Shown here in pieces: positions 19,345 through 28,754 of a stretch of DNA of 64,000 bases. Source of the DNA: Bog-756 sp963833585. Its GTDB lineage: Bacteria > Actinomycetota > Acidimicrobiia > Acidimicrobiales > RAAP-2. A program made the position numbers and the translations under genes. The notes under the pieces were generated by a model. That model was given only the letters and a program-made list of their open reading frames with translations. It was not told where the DNA came from and did no database searches. Where the stretch lies: positions 248,001 through 312,000 of the forward strand of contig CAWHYF010000006.1 of assembly GCA_963833585.1 (NCBI GenBank), in the 5' to 3' direction. The first letter of the stretch is position 1, and each line of letters starts with the position of its first letter.

Positions 19345-21714
19345 ATGGTGGCCGGCGTGTCAGCTGCGCCAGCCGAGCCGGGTTCCGGTCCCGGATCCCA
19401 CTATGTCCTGAGCGGGGTCCGGGTCCTCGAGTTCACCAGCGGCGTGGCCGGCGCCTACTGCACCAAGCTCCTGGCCGACGCCGGCGCCGATGTGGTCCGG
19501 GTGGAGCGCGACGGCGCCGGGCCCCGGGGATCGACCAGGCCTCCGGGGCTGTTCGAGTACCTCGACACCTCCAAACGGTCGGTGGGCGCAACCGAGGGCG
19601 CCCGACTGGTGGGGGCGGCCGACATCGTCGTGGCCGGGGCGACCTTCGACGTCGAGGCGGCCCGGACCGGATCGCCGGCCCTCGTGGTGGTGACCATCTC
19701 CGCCTTCGGGCGCACCGGACCGTGGGCCGGCCGACCGGGTACCGAATTCACGATGCAGGCCGACTGCGGCTCCATCGGAGGCCGCGGCCTTCCCGGCGAG
19801 GCACCGCTGGCCGCCGGAGGAGGCCTGGGCGAGTGGCTGGCCTCCTTGTACTCGGCCATCACCGCTCTCGCCCTCTGGATCCGGGCGTCCCGAGACGGCA
19901 CCGGCGACCATGCCGACGTGGCCGTCCTCGATTGCATGGCCGTCGGCATGGTGACCTTTCCCTCGGTCTTCGCCGACTTCGCCCGGAGTTCCGGGCGGAA
20001 GGCCCTGAGTGGGGCCACCAGGAGGATCGAGGTGCCCTCCGTCGAGCCAACTCTGGACGGGTACGTCAACTTCACCACCAACAGCGCCCAGCAGTTCGCC
20101 GACTTCGCCACCCTCATCGGGCACCCGGAGCTCCCGGGCGACGAACGGTTCGCCAGACCGCTGGCCCGCTTCGAGCACCGGGAGGAGTTCTGGACCATGG
20201 TGCGGGCGTACACGTCCACCCGCACCACGTCCCAGGTGCTGGCCGAGGCCGGCCTGCTCCGCATCCCGGTGGCCCCGGTCCTCGACGCCACCTCGATCCC
20301 CGCCTTCGAGCAGTTCGTGGCCCGTCAGGTCCTGGTCGACCATCCGTCGGGGCGGTTCCGCCAGCCCAGGGTCCCCTACCGCCTCCACGGTCTGCCGCCC
20401 CGGCCCTTCGAGCCGGTGGACCCGCCGCGACAGGCCGACGGGGCCGTCGGATGGCAGCCCCGGTCCGCCCGGCCCACGCCGGGGGCGGGAAGCCTGCCCC
20501 TGGAGGGCCTGCGGGTGATCGACCTCACCTCGTGGTGGGCGGGACCGTGCGCCACCCAGGTCCTGGCCTTCCTCGGGGCCGACGTGATCAAAGTGGAGTC
20601 CACCGTCCGACCTGACCTCATGCGCTACTCCAGCGCCAAGTCGCCGGGCGATCCGGAGTGGTGGGAGTGGGGGCCGTTGGCCCACGCGGTCAACACCAAC
20701 AAGCGGGGCGTCACCATCGACCTGACCCGACCCGAGGGCCGGGAGCTGGCCCTGGACCTGGCCGCCTCGGCGCACGTCATGGTGGAGAACTACACGCCCC
20801 GGGTACTGGCCCAATTCGGTCTCGAGTGGGAGGACCTGCACCGCGTCAACCCCCGGATCAATTTGGTCCGGATGCCGGCCTTCGGGCTGGACGGGCCGTG
20901 GAGGGACCGTCCCGGATTCGCCCAGACCATGGAGGCCCTCACCGGGTTGGCCGCCGCCACCGGGTGGGCCGACGGTTCACCGGTCCTGGTGGGCGGAGCC
21001 GGCGACCCGGTGGCCGGGCTGCACGCCTCGTTCGCCACATTGGTGGCGCTGGTCGCCACCCGGAAACACGGGCGCGGCTATCTGGTGGAGTCCACCATGG
21101 TCGAGTCGGCCCTCTCCGCCGCGGCCGGGCCGGTGATCGCCAACCAGCTGACCGGCGAGTTCCAGGGGCGCAACGGAAACCGGAGCACCATCGGTTCGGC
21201 CCCCCAGGGCGTCTACCGGTGTGCGGACGGCGGATGGCTGGCCCTCGAGGTGGAGGACGACGACCAGTGGCGACGACTGGGCTCGGTGCTCGGGACACCG
21301 GCGGCCATCGGGGCCGGTGGGCTCGACGACGGGGCCGGCCGGCTCGCCCACCACGATGCGCTGGACCGCTGGCTGGAGCAGTGCTTCACCGGGTCCCGGG
21401 CCGAGGACCTGGTCGGACGACTCGTCGGCGCGGGGGTTCCCGCCGCGGTGGTCATCCCGCCCGCTCGATTGGCGGACAACCCCCAGCTCCGGCACCGCGG
21501 GTTGTTCGAGCTCGAGGACCACCCGATCACCGGGCTCCACCGGGTACCCGGACTGCCCGCTTCCGTCCACACGGTGGGCTCTTGGCTGCGGGGCCCCTCG
21601 CCGATGCTGGGCCAGCACAACGACGAGGTCCTGGCCGCGCTGGGTGTCGGGGAAGGGCGCCGCCGGGAGTTGGCCGAACTCGGGATCATCGGCCGGGCCC
21701 CGGTGGGGCTCTGA
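19345..21714 (+). CDS. Double family III CoA-transferase (two CaiB/BaiF domains fused)
   Basis: Protein of 789 residues with two full CoA-transferase domains. Domain 1 runs from about residue 18 (LSGVRVLEFTSGVAGAYCTK) to 360; domain 2 begins near 385 (LEGLRVIDLTSWWAGPCATQ). In domain 1 the family's catalytic-Asp strand reads DHADVAVLDCM; in domain 2 the same strand reads GYLVESTMVES, with Glu in place of Asp. Family III enzymes form interlocked dimers, and a fusion can supply both subunits in one chain. Expected to pass CoA from one acyl-CoA to another acid. ATG 19345 is preferred; GTG 19357 is also possible. The thiolase-like gene follows 55 bases later. Confidence 0.85.
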   Translation: MVAGVSAAPAEPGSGPGSHYVLSGVRVLEFTSGVAGAYCTKLLADAGADVVRVERDGAGPRGSTRPPGLFEYLDTSKRSVGATEGARLVGAADIVVAGATFDVEAARTGSPALVVVTISAFGRTGPWAGRPGTEFTMQADCGSIGGRGLPGEAPLAAGGGLGEWLASLYSAITALALWIRASRDGTGDHADVAVLDCMAVGMVTFPSVFADFARSSGRKALSGATRRIEVPSVEPTLDGYVNFTTNSAQQFADFATLIGHPELPGDERFARPLARFEHREEFWTMVRAYTSTRTTSQVLAEAGLLRIPVAPVLDATSIPAFEQFVARQVLVDHPSGRFRQPRVPYRLHGLPPRPFEPVDPPRQADGAVGWQPRSARPTPGAGSLPLEGLRVIDLTSWWAGPCATQVLAFLGADVIKVESTVRPDLMRYSSAKSPGDPEWWEWGPLAHAVNTNKRGVTIDLTRPEGRELALDLAASAHVMVENYTPRVLAQFGLEWEDLHRVNPRINLVRMPAFGLDGPWRDRPGFAQTMEALTGLAAATGWADGSPVLVGGAGDPVAGLHASFATLVALVATRKHGRGYLVESTMVESALSAAAGPVIANQLTGEFQGRNGNRSTIGSAPQGVYRCADGGWLALEVEDDDQWRRLGSVLGTPAAIGAGGLDDGAGRLAHHDALDRWLEQCFTGSRAEDLVGRLVGAGVPAAVVIPPARLADNPQLRHRGLFELEDHPITGLHRVPGLPASVHTVGSWLRGPSPMLGQHNDEVLAALGVGEGRRRELAELGIIGRAPVGL

Positions 21715-21769
21715 AGATGCCGCTCACCCCGATGGTGACCGGCCGGACGGGTTCGGGCCGGGAGACCAG

Positions 21770-22942
21770 GTGACCGGTCATCCGTTCCGAGACGTGGCCG
21801 TCGTCGGGGTCCACAACACCGCACAGGCACGGGTGCTGGAGGGGCACGACAGCCGGACCATCACCCTGGAGGCGGCCCTGGGTGCCGTCGCCGACGCCGG
21901 GCTCACCCCCTACGACATCGACGGCGTCGTGGGCCAGGGCGGCGCGACCGACTTCATCTACCAGCACCGGATCGGACCGGTCTGGCGGTCCATGTCGGGT
22001 GCCGGCCTCCCCGCGGTACTCGAGGCGTCCATGGCCATCGCCGCCGGAGTGGCCACCACGGTGCTGATCACCTCGGGCTCGGCCGGCATGTACACCGAGC
22101 GCCAGTCCACCGCACCCTGGACCCGGCCCACCCACGAGTTCGTGGCCGGATTCGGCATGTTCACGGCGGCCGAATTCGCCCTCGTGGCCCGGCGCCACAT
22201 GGAGGTCTACGGCACGTCCACCGAGGCCCTGGCCACGGTGGCCGCCACCATCCGTAACAACGGCCATGTGAACCCCGACGCCGTGTACCACGGGCGGGGG
22301 CCCTTCCGTCCCCGGGACATCCTGGACAGCCGGATGATCGCCGACCCCTTCCATCTGCTGGACTGCGCCATGACCTCTGAGGGCGGCTGCGCCCTGGTGC
22401 TGTCCCGCGCCGAGGCGGCCCGGCACGGGCCGAAACCACCGGTCTACGTCCTCGGGGGGAGCACCGACCACTACGGGCCGGCGTACCAGGCCCCCCCGGC
22501 CTTCGACCTCGGTGGCCGGCGCGGGCCCGCCCTGATCAACGGCTGGGTGGGTCGGGGGGCGGCCCGTCACGCCTTCGCCCTGGCCGGGCTCACCCCGGCC
22601 GACGTCGATGTGTGCGAGTTCTACGACCCGTTCAGTTTCGAGATCATCCGCCAGTTCGAGGCCTACGGCTTCTGCCCCGAGGGCGAGGGCGGTGACTTTG
22701 TCATGGACGGCACCATCGGCCCTGGCGGCCGGTACCCGATCACCACCGACGGGGGGCTGATGTCGTTCAGCCACGCCGGGGCCCAGGCCCAGCTGCTCCA
22801 GCGGGCCGTCCGGGGGGTCCAACAGGTGCGGGGCGAGTGCACCACCAACCAGGTGCCGGGGGCCGAGGTGGCCCTGTGCTCGGGTGGTGGGTCCGGAGCC
22901 CTGTTCACCGACGTACTACTCCTGGGGTCGGAGCGGCCATGA
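21770..22942 (+). CDS. Thiolase-fold lipid-transfer/aldolase-like protein
   Basis: Thiolase-superfamily protein of 390 residues (SCP-x/Ltp branch). VAVVGVHNTAQ opens the fold, DSRMIADPFHLLDCAMTSEGG marks the second half, VDVCEFYDPFSFEIIRQFEA sits at the active-site helix, and the C-terminal ALCSGGGSGALF keeps the CxGGG loop. The N-terminal nucleophilic Cys of true thiolases is not found; that region reads SGAGLPAVLEASMAIAAG. This, plus the overlapping DUF35 gene, matches the Ltp2-ChsH2 type steroid side-chain aldolase, so retro-aldol cleavage of a beta-hydroxyacyl-CoA is the favoured job. Start GTG 21770 follows GGAGACCA. Confidence 0.82.
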   Translation: MTGHPFRDVAVVGVHNTAQARVLEGHDSRTITLEAALGAVADAGLTPYDIDGVVGQGGATDFIYQHRIGPVWRSMSGAGLPAVLEASMAIAAGVATTVLITSGSAGMYTERQSTAPWTRPTHEFVAGFGMFTAAEFALVARRHMEVYGTSTEALATVAATIRNNGHVNPDAVYHGRGPFRPRDILDSRMIADPFHLLDCAMTSEGGCALVLSRAEAARHGPKPPVYVLGGSTDHYGPAYQAPPAFDLGGRRGPALINGWVGRGAARHAFALAGLTPADVDVCEFYDPFSFEIIRQFEAYGFCPEGEGGDFVMDGTIGPGGRYPITTDGGLMSFSHAGAQAQLLQRAVRGVQQVRGECTTNQVPGAEVALCSGGGSGALFTDVLLLGSERP

Positions 22943-23355
22943 CCTGGCTCGCACCCCAGCGCGGGGCCATCCCGGCTCCGCTCCCCACGCCGGTCTCCCG
23001 CCCCTACTGGGAGGGGATCGACCGGCACGAGCTCCTCTTCCAACGGTGCGTACCGTGCGGGGGCGCCACCCACACCCCGGCCCTGGTCTGCTGCCACTGC
23101 GGTTCGCGCTCCATGGACTGGGAGCCCAGCTCGGGTCGGGGCATCCTCTACAGCTGGACCGCGGTGTTCCGCCCCCAGACACCCGAGTTCGCAGTGCCCT
23201 ACGTGCCGGTCATCGTCGACATGGCGGAGGGCTGGCAGATGCTCTCGTGCCTGATCGGTTGCGACCACCGGGCCGCAGCCGTCGGTCTGGCGGTGGCGGT
23301 CGAATTCCATGCCAGCGACGGGGGGGTGACGCTGCCCTACTTCCGACCCCGCTGA
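22939..23355 (+). CDS. DUF35 / OB-fold Zn-ribbon partner protein
   Basis: Protein of 138 residues. A helix (RPYWEGIDRHELLFQRC) leads into a zinc ribbon with four cysteines (CVPCGG and CCHCGS) and then an OB fold (GILYSWTAVFRPQTPEF and VIVDMAEGWQMLSCLIG). DUF35 proteins bind acyl-CoA and partner thiolase-like enzymes; in steroid degradation the DUF35 part of ChsH2 recruits aldolase Ltp2. Its ATG overlaps the stop of the thiolase-like gene (ATGA at 22939-22942), so 1:1 coupled synthesis is likely. No MaoC-type hydratase domain is attached here. Confidence 0.85.
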   Translation: MTWLAPQRGAIPAPLPTPVSRPYWEGIDRHELLFQRCVPCGGATHTPALVCCHCGSRSMDWEPSSGRGILYSWTAVFRPQTPEFAVPYVPVIVDMAEGWQMLSCLIGCDHRAAAVGLAVAVEFHASDGGVTLPYFRPR

Positions 23356-23394
23356 GGAGCACCGACCTGGTGCTGCAGGACCGGTGGGTGCTCC
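23356..23394. terminator. Bidirectional hairpin terminator candidate
   Basis: An 8-base perfect stem GGAGCACC / GGTGCTCC encloses 23 bases that contain a further small stem (CCTG/CAGG). It begins directly after the DUF35 stop codon and sits before the stop of the convergent dienelactone-hydrolase gene. No T tract. Confidence 0.45.
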
Positions 23395-23422
23395 GGAGGG
23401 AACGTCCCGGGACCCGGAGCGG

Positions 23423-24130
23423 TCAGAAGACCTCGTCGAACAGACCCCGCATGGCGCGCCAGGACCGCTCGTCGGCGGGCTGGTCGTAGCGGATGGCCGG
23501 GTTGCTCCCGTCGGCGTCGCGGTTGGTGAAGCTGTGGACGGCACCGCCGTAGAGATGCATCTGCCAGTCGACCCCGGCGCCCCGCATCTCCTCCTCGAAC
23601 GCCAGCCGCTGCTCGGGGGGGATGATCGGGTCGTCGGCCCCGATGCACACCAGGACCCGGGCGGTGATGGCCGCGGCGTCCTCGGGCCGCTGGGTGGAGA
23701 GCCCCGAGTGGAACCCGACCACGGCCCGGAGGTCGGCGCCACTGCGGGCCAACTCCAGCGAGAGGGTCCCACCGAAGCAGTAGCCGATGGCGGCCACCCG
23801 ACCGGCCGCCAGGTGCTCGTTGGCCACCAGCACGTCGAGGCCGGCCCGGGCCAGACCCCGGATCCGGTCGGTGTCGCCCGCCAGGGCGCCGAACCGCTCC
23901 CCGATCTCCTCGGGGGTAAGGACCGTGCCCCCGCCGTGGTAGTCGATGGCCAGGGCGACGTAGCCGAGCTCGGCCAGCCGGCGGGCGACCTGCTTCACAT
24001 GTTCGCCCCGGCCGGCGGCGTCGTGGGCGATCAGCACGCCGGGCCGGGTCCCGGACCGGTCGTCGTCCACTGCCAGGAACCCCACCAGGCGGGTCCCCTG
24101 ATAGTCGTACTCGACGTCGGCGGTGTGCAT
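23423..24130 (-). CDS. Dienelactone hydrolase family protein
   Basis: Alpha/beta hydrolase of 235 residues. The nucleophile elbow IGYCFGGTLS has Cys as in dienelactone hydrolases, the acid is in GADDPIIPPEQR and the His in GGAVHSFTN. IAHDAAGRGEHVKQVARRLA matches the family's oxyanion region. Members hydrolyse lactones or esters, often late in ring cleavage. It is followed by the 3' half of a split enoyl-CoA hydratase upstream on the same strand; before that insertion, it was probably downstream of the intact hydratase in one operon. Confidence 0.88.
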   Translation of the reverse strand: MHTADVEYDYQGTRLVGFLAVDDDRSGTRPGVLIAHDAAGRGEHVKQVARRLAELGYVALAIDYHGGGTVLTPEEIGERFGALAGDTDRIRGLARAGLDVLVANEHLAAGRVAAIGYCFGGTLSLELARSGADLRAVVGFHSGLSTQRPEDAAAITARVLVCIGADDPIIPPEQRLAFEEEMRGAGVDWQMHLYGGAVHSFTNRDADGSNPAIRYDQPADERSWRAMRGLFDEVF

Positions 24131-24218
24131 ACGGCCTCCAGACGGCTGGGCAGGTCCCGGCCTCGGCGATGAGCATGGCACGCTCGGGACCGCGGGTGCC
24201 GGGGGACGCCGCCCGGGC

Positions 24219-24543
24219 TCACCGGCCCTGCCAGCGAGGGGGCCTCCCCTCGAAGAAGGCCCTCCGGCCCTCCCGCTGGTCCTCGCCGGCGACGACCACG
24301 GCGACGGCCCGTTCGGTCGCCGCCCAGCCGGTCTCGTCGCCGATCGAGACGTACTCGTCGAGCGCCCGGAGACTCTCGGCCACCGAGACCGGGGCGTTGG
24401 CACAGACCACCTGGGCCAGGGCGATGGCGCCGTCCACGGCGCCGCCGGGCTCGGTGACCTCGTTGACCAGGCCGAAGCCCAGGGCGCGCTGCGCAGAGAG
24501 CGGCCGGCCGGTGAGGACCAACTCCTTGGCCACGTTCCAGAGC
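24219..24543 (-). pseudogene. Enoyl-CoA hydratase, 3' half (gene split by the island)
   Basis: The C-terminal part of a crotonase: NVAKELVLTGRPLSAQRALG, GLVNEVTEPGGAVDGAIALA, then the C-terminal helices to GRPPRWQGR. It has no N-terminal domain or promoter; homology stops at about 24534-24543. The missing first half is found 10.9 kb away at 35422-35856 on the same strand. Joining the two at the shared AAC (GTT on the plus strand) or GCTC (GAGC) restores one uninterrupted frame of 249 or 250 residues. This half cannot make an active enzyme by itself since the oxyanion hole and catalytic acids are in the other half. Confidence 0.88.
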
Positions 24544-25039
24544 ATTCAGTAAACCCATGCCTCGTCATGGGCGCCCGAAACACCGATCTCGGCGGTGAAC
24601 CCGCAGTTCAGGACACCGAAACGCGGTCCTTATGAGGTTCGCGACGGTCAGGGATACTGCGTTTACGGTGAGACAGCTGGGCACTCTGGGGCACCCTGGT
24701 TAGAGGCGACGGGCGTCCGAACCGTGCCATTGGATGACCCGTACGACCTACCAGTTCGGGAATCTTCGGGCAGGTCTTACGGGACGGTCTCGCTGCTCAG
24801 ACTGGGCCGCTACTGGAGCGGGTTCCCCTTGCGACGATGGCATGGGGGTGCGCCAGAGGCGACTCGTTGGGCATACGGGCACCTCGTAAATGAGTGGGTT
24901 CCGGTGATCGCGAAAGGGAGCATCCGGCACCACGTGGCGGCTATGAGATGCCAGGTGGCCCTTCGATCGAGCTCCCTCTCGCAACATTCGGCGATGGACT
25001 CCCCGTCCCAGCGCGATCACTCCCGAGCACCCGCAACGC
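24544..25039. other. Left end of the island, no recognisable gene
   Basis: About 500 bases of clearly lower GC than the flank. An open frame from GTG 24595 to 25065 exists on the plus strand, but its translation matches no family I know and it runs into the toxin gene on the other strand, so it is not called. No tRNA, transposase or clear terminal repeat is seen. Confidence 0.4.
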
Positions 25040-25393
25040 TCACATTGATACCTCATCACCCATAACGATGAGATTCTCGACTTCGTTTAGCGTGGCGGAA
25101 CTCACCGTCCCCACCTTTTCAAGCAGCTCCTCTTGCGACGAGGTGAGAACCCACGTGCAATTGATCTGCCCTGGTCTGGGCAAGGCCACTCGGACGACAT
25201 AGCCGTCTAGTCCGAGGTCAACCTCCATGGCCACACCCGAGATGTCTTCGTTGGCTGGCTCGACAGCGACCACACATCGAAGATCGTCATTGTCGAGTCT
25301 GGAAAGCACGACCACTGGGCGAAGGTGGTCGAACGCTACCGTCCAGGTATCACCTCGATTCACAATCTCGTCGGTCCTGAGAGTCGGGTTCAC
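25040..25393 (-). CDS. MazF/PemK-like toxin (type II toxin-antitoxin endoribonuclease)
   Basis: Protein of 117 residues with the order of MazF/PemK/Kid RNases: NRGDTWTVAFDHLRPVVVLS is the family opening (RGD-W strand, then the RP-VVV strand with the conserved Arg), VVAVEPANED the next strand, and VRVALPRPGQINCTWVLTSS the loop and strand that usually read P-S-N-C-Q. The C-terminal helix VSSATLNEVENLI follows. Expected to cleave mRNA at short motifs unless bound by its antitoxin. It begins 9 bases after a small reading frame that could be the antitoxin. The usual Thr/Ser after NC is present, but activity is not proven. Confidence 0.65.
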   Translation of the reverse strand: MNPTLRTDEIVNRGDTWTVAFDHLRPVVVLSRLDNDDLRCVVAVEPANEDISGVAMEVDLGLDGYVVRVALPRPGQINCTWVLTSSQEELLEKVGTVSSATLNEVENLIVMGDEVSM

Positions 25394-25402
25394 CGTCTCA
25401 CT

Positions 25403-25579
25403 TTAATGGCCGTCCGAGTGCTGCTGATGGAGCAGCCTGTGGAAGTGTCCATAGCCCATTCGGCCTGCGGGACGGCCCACTGACTTGCGTGGTCCGACCT
25501 CGGAGGCGGCGAAGCGTCCGTCGAGGTCTGGGTGGTCGATGACAAAGACAGCAACCTCGGCTGCGACGTGGTTCTTCAC
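25403..25579 (-). CDS. Small open frame upstream of the MazF-like gene, possible antitoxin
   Basis: A GTG-initiated frame of 58 residues ends 9 bases before the toxin start, the place of an antitoxin. It begins VKNHVAAEVAVFVIDHPDLD and ends in a His-rich tail (GYGHFHRLLHQQHSDGH). No ribbon-helix-helix or AbrB motif can be recognised, so the call rests on position. The 275 bases upstream, to 25854, show no other supported gene. Confidence 0.3.
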   Translation of the reverse strand: MKNHVAAEVAVFVIDHPDLDGRFAASEVGPRKSVGRPAGRMGYGHFHRLLHQQHSDGH

Positions 25580-25854
25580 GGCATTCTCTCCATGCTTGGC
25601 CTATGAGCCATGACTCGGATCGATGCCCATCGACTCGGACATGAGGCCAGCGAGGCGGACTACCTCGGCAGCGTCATCGGGCATCGCCAGGCGGGGCTCC
25701 ATGACACAAGGCTACGGCGCAAAGTGGCTGGTGAGCGCGACAGCGGTCTGATCTTTGTCGAACAGGCGAGCGCCGCCTGGATCGTCACGGTGTCATCCGA
25801 ATCGTCCAGCGTGATGCGGTCCAAGCGCTCGCAGGGCTGAAAAACTTGTCCCGC

Positions 25855-28714
25855 TCACCGATCGTGGAGTGCACGGGGGAGGCCTCGGCGTGAGGTGATC
25901 TGAAGTTTGAGGTAGGCATTGGAGAGGTGCATCTCAACGCTTCGCAGGGTTACGAACAACGCTTGGGCGATGTCCTTGTTGGTCATTCCTTCGGCGGCCA
26001 TCTCTGCCGCGCGGTGTTCGCTGGGCGTCAGGGCTTCTATCCCGGTCAACGCTACGCGTCGTGGCCGTGCGCCGGCGAGGATCAACTGCGCGTGGGCGGT
26101 CTCGAGAAGAGCTGTGGCTCCGCACTGCTGGGCGAGGTCCATGCCCTCTGCCAGCCGCTGGCGGGCCTCTCGGATTCGTCTCTGGCGTCGTAGGGCAGAC
26201 CCGAGCTCGACGTGGGCCCGGGCGAGCTCCAGTCGATCCTGGCTCTGCCTGAGGGGTTCTACAGCTGCTTCCAGATACTCGATGCCTTGATCCCCGGTGT
26301 CCAGGCTTCCGAGGATGCGCATGGCGACGCCGATCGGTCTGGGCGCTGCGAATCGTTGGGCCAGCACGAGTTCTTCTTCGGCGAGCCCGTGTGCGGTTTC
26401 TGTTTCGCCGAGCGCTTGGTGTGCGAGCGCCGCCGCGGAGCGCCACGGTACCGGGACGACCGTGCCGGGGATTTTCATGGCCTGCTCCCAGCGAGCGACG
26501 GCGAGCAACTCGTCCAGCGCCGCCTGCGGGTCGCCCCTCGCCATGTGGAGCTTGGCGCGGCTCTCGCGAAGGACTTGGCTGGTGGTCAGCTCGGGATCGT
26601 AGGTTCCTTCCAGCCGGTCGAGCACCGCCTGGGCGCGCTCGAGGTCGCCGCGCTCGACCAGCACTGAGACCATGGTCGCGGCGGCGATGTGTACCGTGAT
26701 GCCCCAACCGATCTCGGGAGCGAGCTCGATGCAGGTGTCTGCGGCGGCCTCGGCGGGACCAAGCTCCCCCACCCGGTGTCGGGCGAGGGAGGTGAAGGCT
26801 GACGCCAGGGCGAGGCCGAACGGAGTGCCCCGGGCCTGGGTCTGAGCGACGGCTTGGCGGAGCGTCGGCTCCACGACGTTGAGGTGGCCGGCGTAGATCA
26901 GCACCCACAGCAGCGGATAGAACACCGGCTGGTCCTTCTCGATCTGCTCCCGGAGCAGGACGCCGCCAGCCAGCGCGTGCTCCGCAATCCTGGCGGCTTG
27001 GGTTGCCGGGCCACCGGTTATCACGGTGTCGGTCGCAGCGGGCACGAGGAGGACGGGGGCGATCTCATCGGGCAGCGTCGCGGCCCGCAGGCGAACCTCG
27101 CGCAGCCGCTCAGCGACGCGGGCTCGGCCTGGTGGCGTGGTGGCCCCGGACTGCAGCAGCAGGGCCTCGATGTGAGCAGCCACGTCGGCCTCTGGGGCGC
27201 TCTCGAGCGCCCGCTCGCAGACGAGCATCGACTCGTCCATCCTGCGGGCGTCAAAGTGAAGTGCAGCGCCCAGAGCGAGGCCCGCGGCCGCCCGCCGTTG
27301 AGGCCCACTGGTCAGCTCGAAGCCCTCTCTCATCAGCTCGAGCCCATGGGCGTCTCCGGCTCGGGAGGCGGCCGATCCCAGCTCGAACAGCAACCCCGGG
27401 CGCTCGTCGTCAGTTGGCGGCTCGGCCAGGGCGCGCCGCAGGTAGCGGGCCGCGGCCTCCGGCGCCCCGCGGGAGAGCGCCATGCCAGCTGCATCTCGGA
27501 GGGTGGCGACCCTGGCCGGGTCCCCCGCTGGATCGCAGGACAGAAGATGCAGCCCGATCGACTCGGGCTCGGCTCCTCGATCGGCGAGCAGGCGGGCGGC
27601 CCGGGCGTGTAGCTCGGATCGGTCGCCGGTGGAGGTGTCCTCGTAGATCGCCGTCCGGACGATCGGGTGGACGAACCGCAGCGGCTCGCCCGGTTCCATG
27701 ACCCCGGCTTGGCTCAGGGCGCCGGTTGCCGCCCGGGTCTGGGCGAGATCGAGCCCGGCGAGCTCTGCCGCCTCTGCGATCTCGGCCTGCACGCCCAGCA
27801 CTGCCACCGCCCGCACCAGCGCGGCTGCTTGTGGGCCGATGCGGCCGACGCGCAGTAGCACGGCACGCCGCGATCCGCTCCGGCCCCAGACGGCTGACCG
27901 CGGGCGGACTGATCTCACCAAAATGGCCCGAGGTGTGCCGAAGCTCCTCGAGCAGCTCGATGAGCAGGAACGGGTTCCCGCCGGTCGCCTGGTGGCAGGC
28001 GGCGAAGAGCATCGGCCTGGCGCCGTGGCCGAACGCTTCGCGCACCACCTGGCCGACCCCGGCCTCGCTGAGCGGGCTGGGGCGGATGATCGGCGGCCGG
28101 GCCTCCAAGACCAGCGAGTCGAGGACCTGGGGTTGTTTGGCCTCGCCGGTCCGGTTGGCGATGGCGATCGCGGCGCGAACCCCGTCGAGGCGTCGAGCCA
28201 GGTAGGTCAAGAACCGCAGGGATGGTTCGTCCGCCCACTGGACGTCATCGACCGCTAGCAGCAGCGGGGAGGCCTCGGCGAGATTGGCCACTAGCCAGTA
28301 GAGCCCATGGAGCAGAGCCTGGGCGTGGTCGGCAGGCAGGTCCTGCTCGGTGGTGGGACTGCCAAAGACCGGCTCGGCCAGGCGGGCGGCGCCCGAGAGG
28401 AGTTCGGCCCGCTCGCCGGCTCCGGTCCTTGCCAGGGTGGACTCGAGCAGCTGGCGTACGATCCCGAACCCAAAGTTCCGCTCCAGTTCACCACCACGCG
28501 CTGCCAGCACGGTCATTTCCGACAGGCCGGCGCGCCGACGGACCTCCTCCAGCAGACGCGTCTTTCCGATCCCCGCCGGCCCCTCGATCAGCGACAGCCT
28601 CCCTCGCCCCGTGCACGCGTCCCGCAGCAGCCCCTCAAGCTCGGCGAGCTCCTGTTCGCGCTCGAGCAGGAGCGGGGGCCTTCGGTCAGGCTGAGAAAAC
28701 TCTTCGGTTAACAC
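25855..28714 (-). pseudogene. LuxR-family large ATP-binding regulator (LAL/MalT type), frameshifted
   Basis: A regulator of about 950 residues in two frames. The 5' part (from GTG 28714) has the AAA-type ATPase: LIEGPAGIGKTRLLEEV (Walker A, near residue 45) and LLLAVDDVQWADEPSLRF (Walker B). After a shift at 27868-27869 (one extra base in a CC pair) the second frame continues RAVLLRVGRIGPQAAALVRA, a long TPR-like helical sensor region, and ends in a LuxR helix-turn-helix (LTPSEHRAAEMAAEGMTNKD). Such proteins activate neighbouring operons on binding an inducer. It is divergent from the hemerythrin gene across 81 bases with a palindrome at 28755-28765. Frameshift could be real decay or a sequencing error. 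Confidence 0.82.
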
Positions 28715-28754
28715 TTCGGGCGCCCCCCGTTGGCCAGGGCATCACAGGGGACCA

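Noticed and set aside
24400..24600. tRNA or attachment site at the island boundary
   Set aside because: The insertion is inside a protein gene; no cloverleaf or longer direct repeat than 3-4 bases was found.
24595..25065. A 156-codon frame at the island's left end
   Set aside because: No recognisable domain, runs into the toxin gene, and codon use is not convincing.
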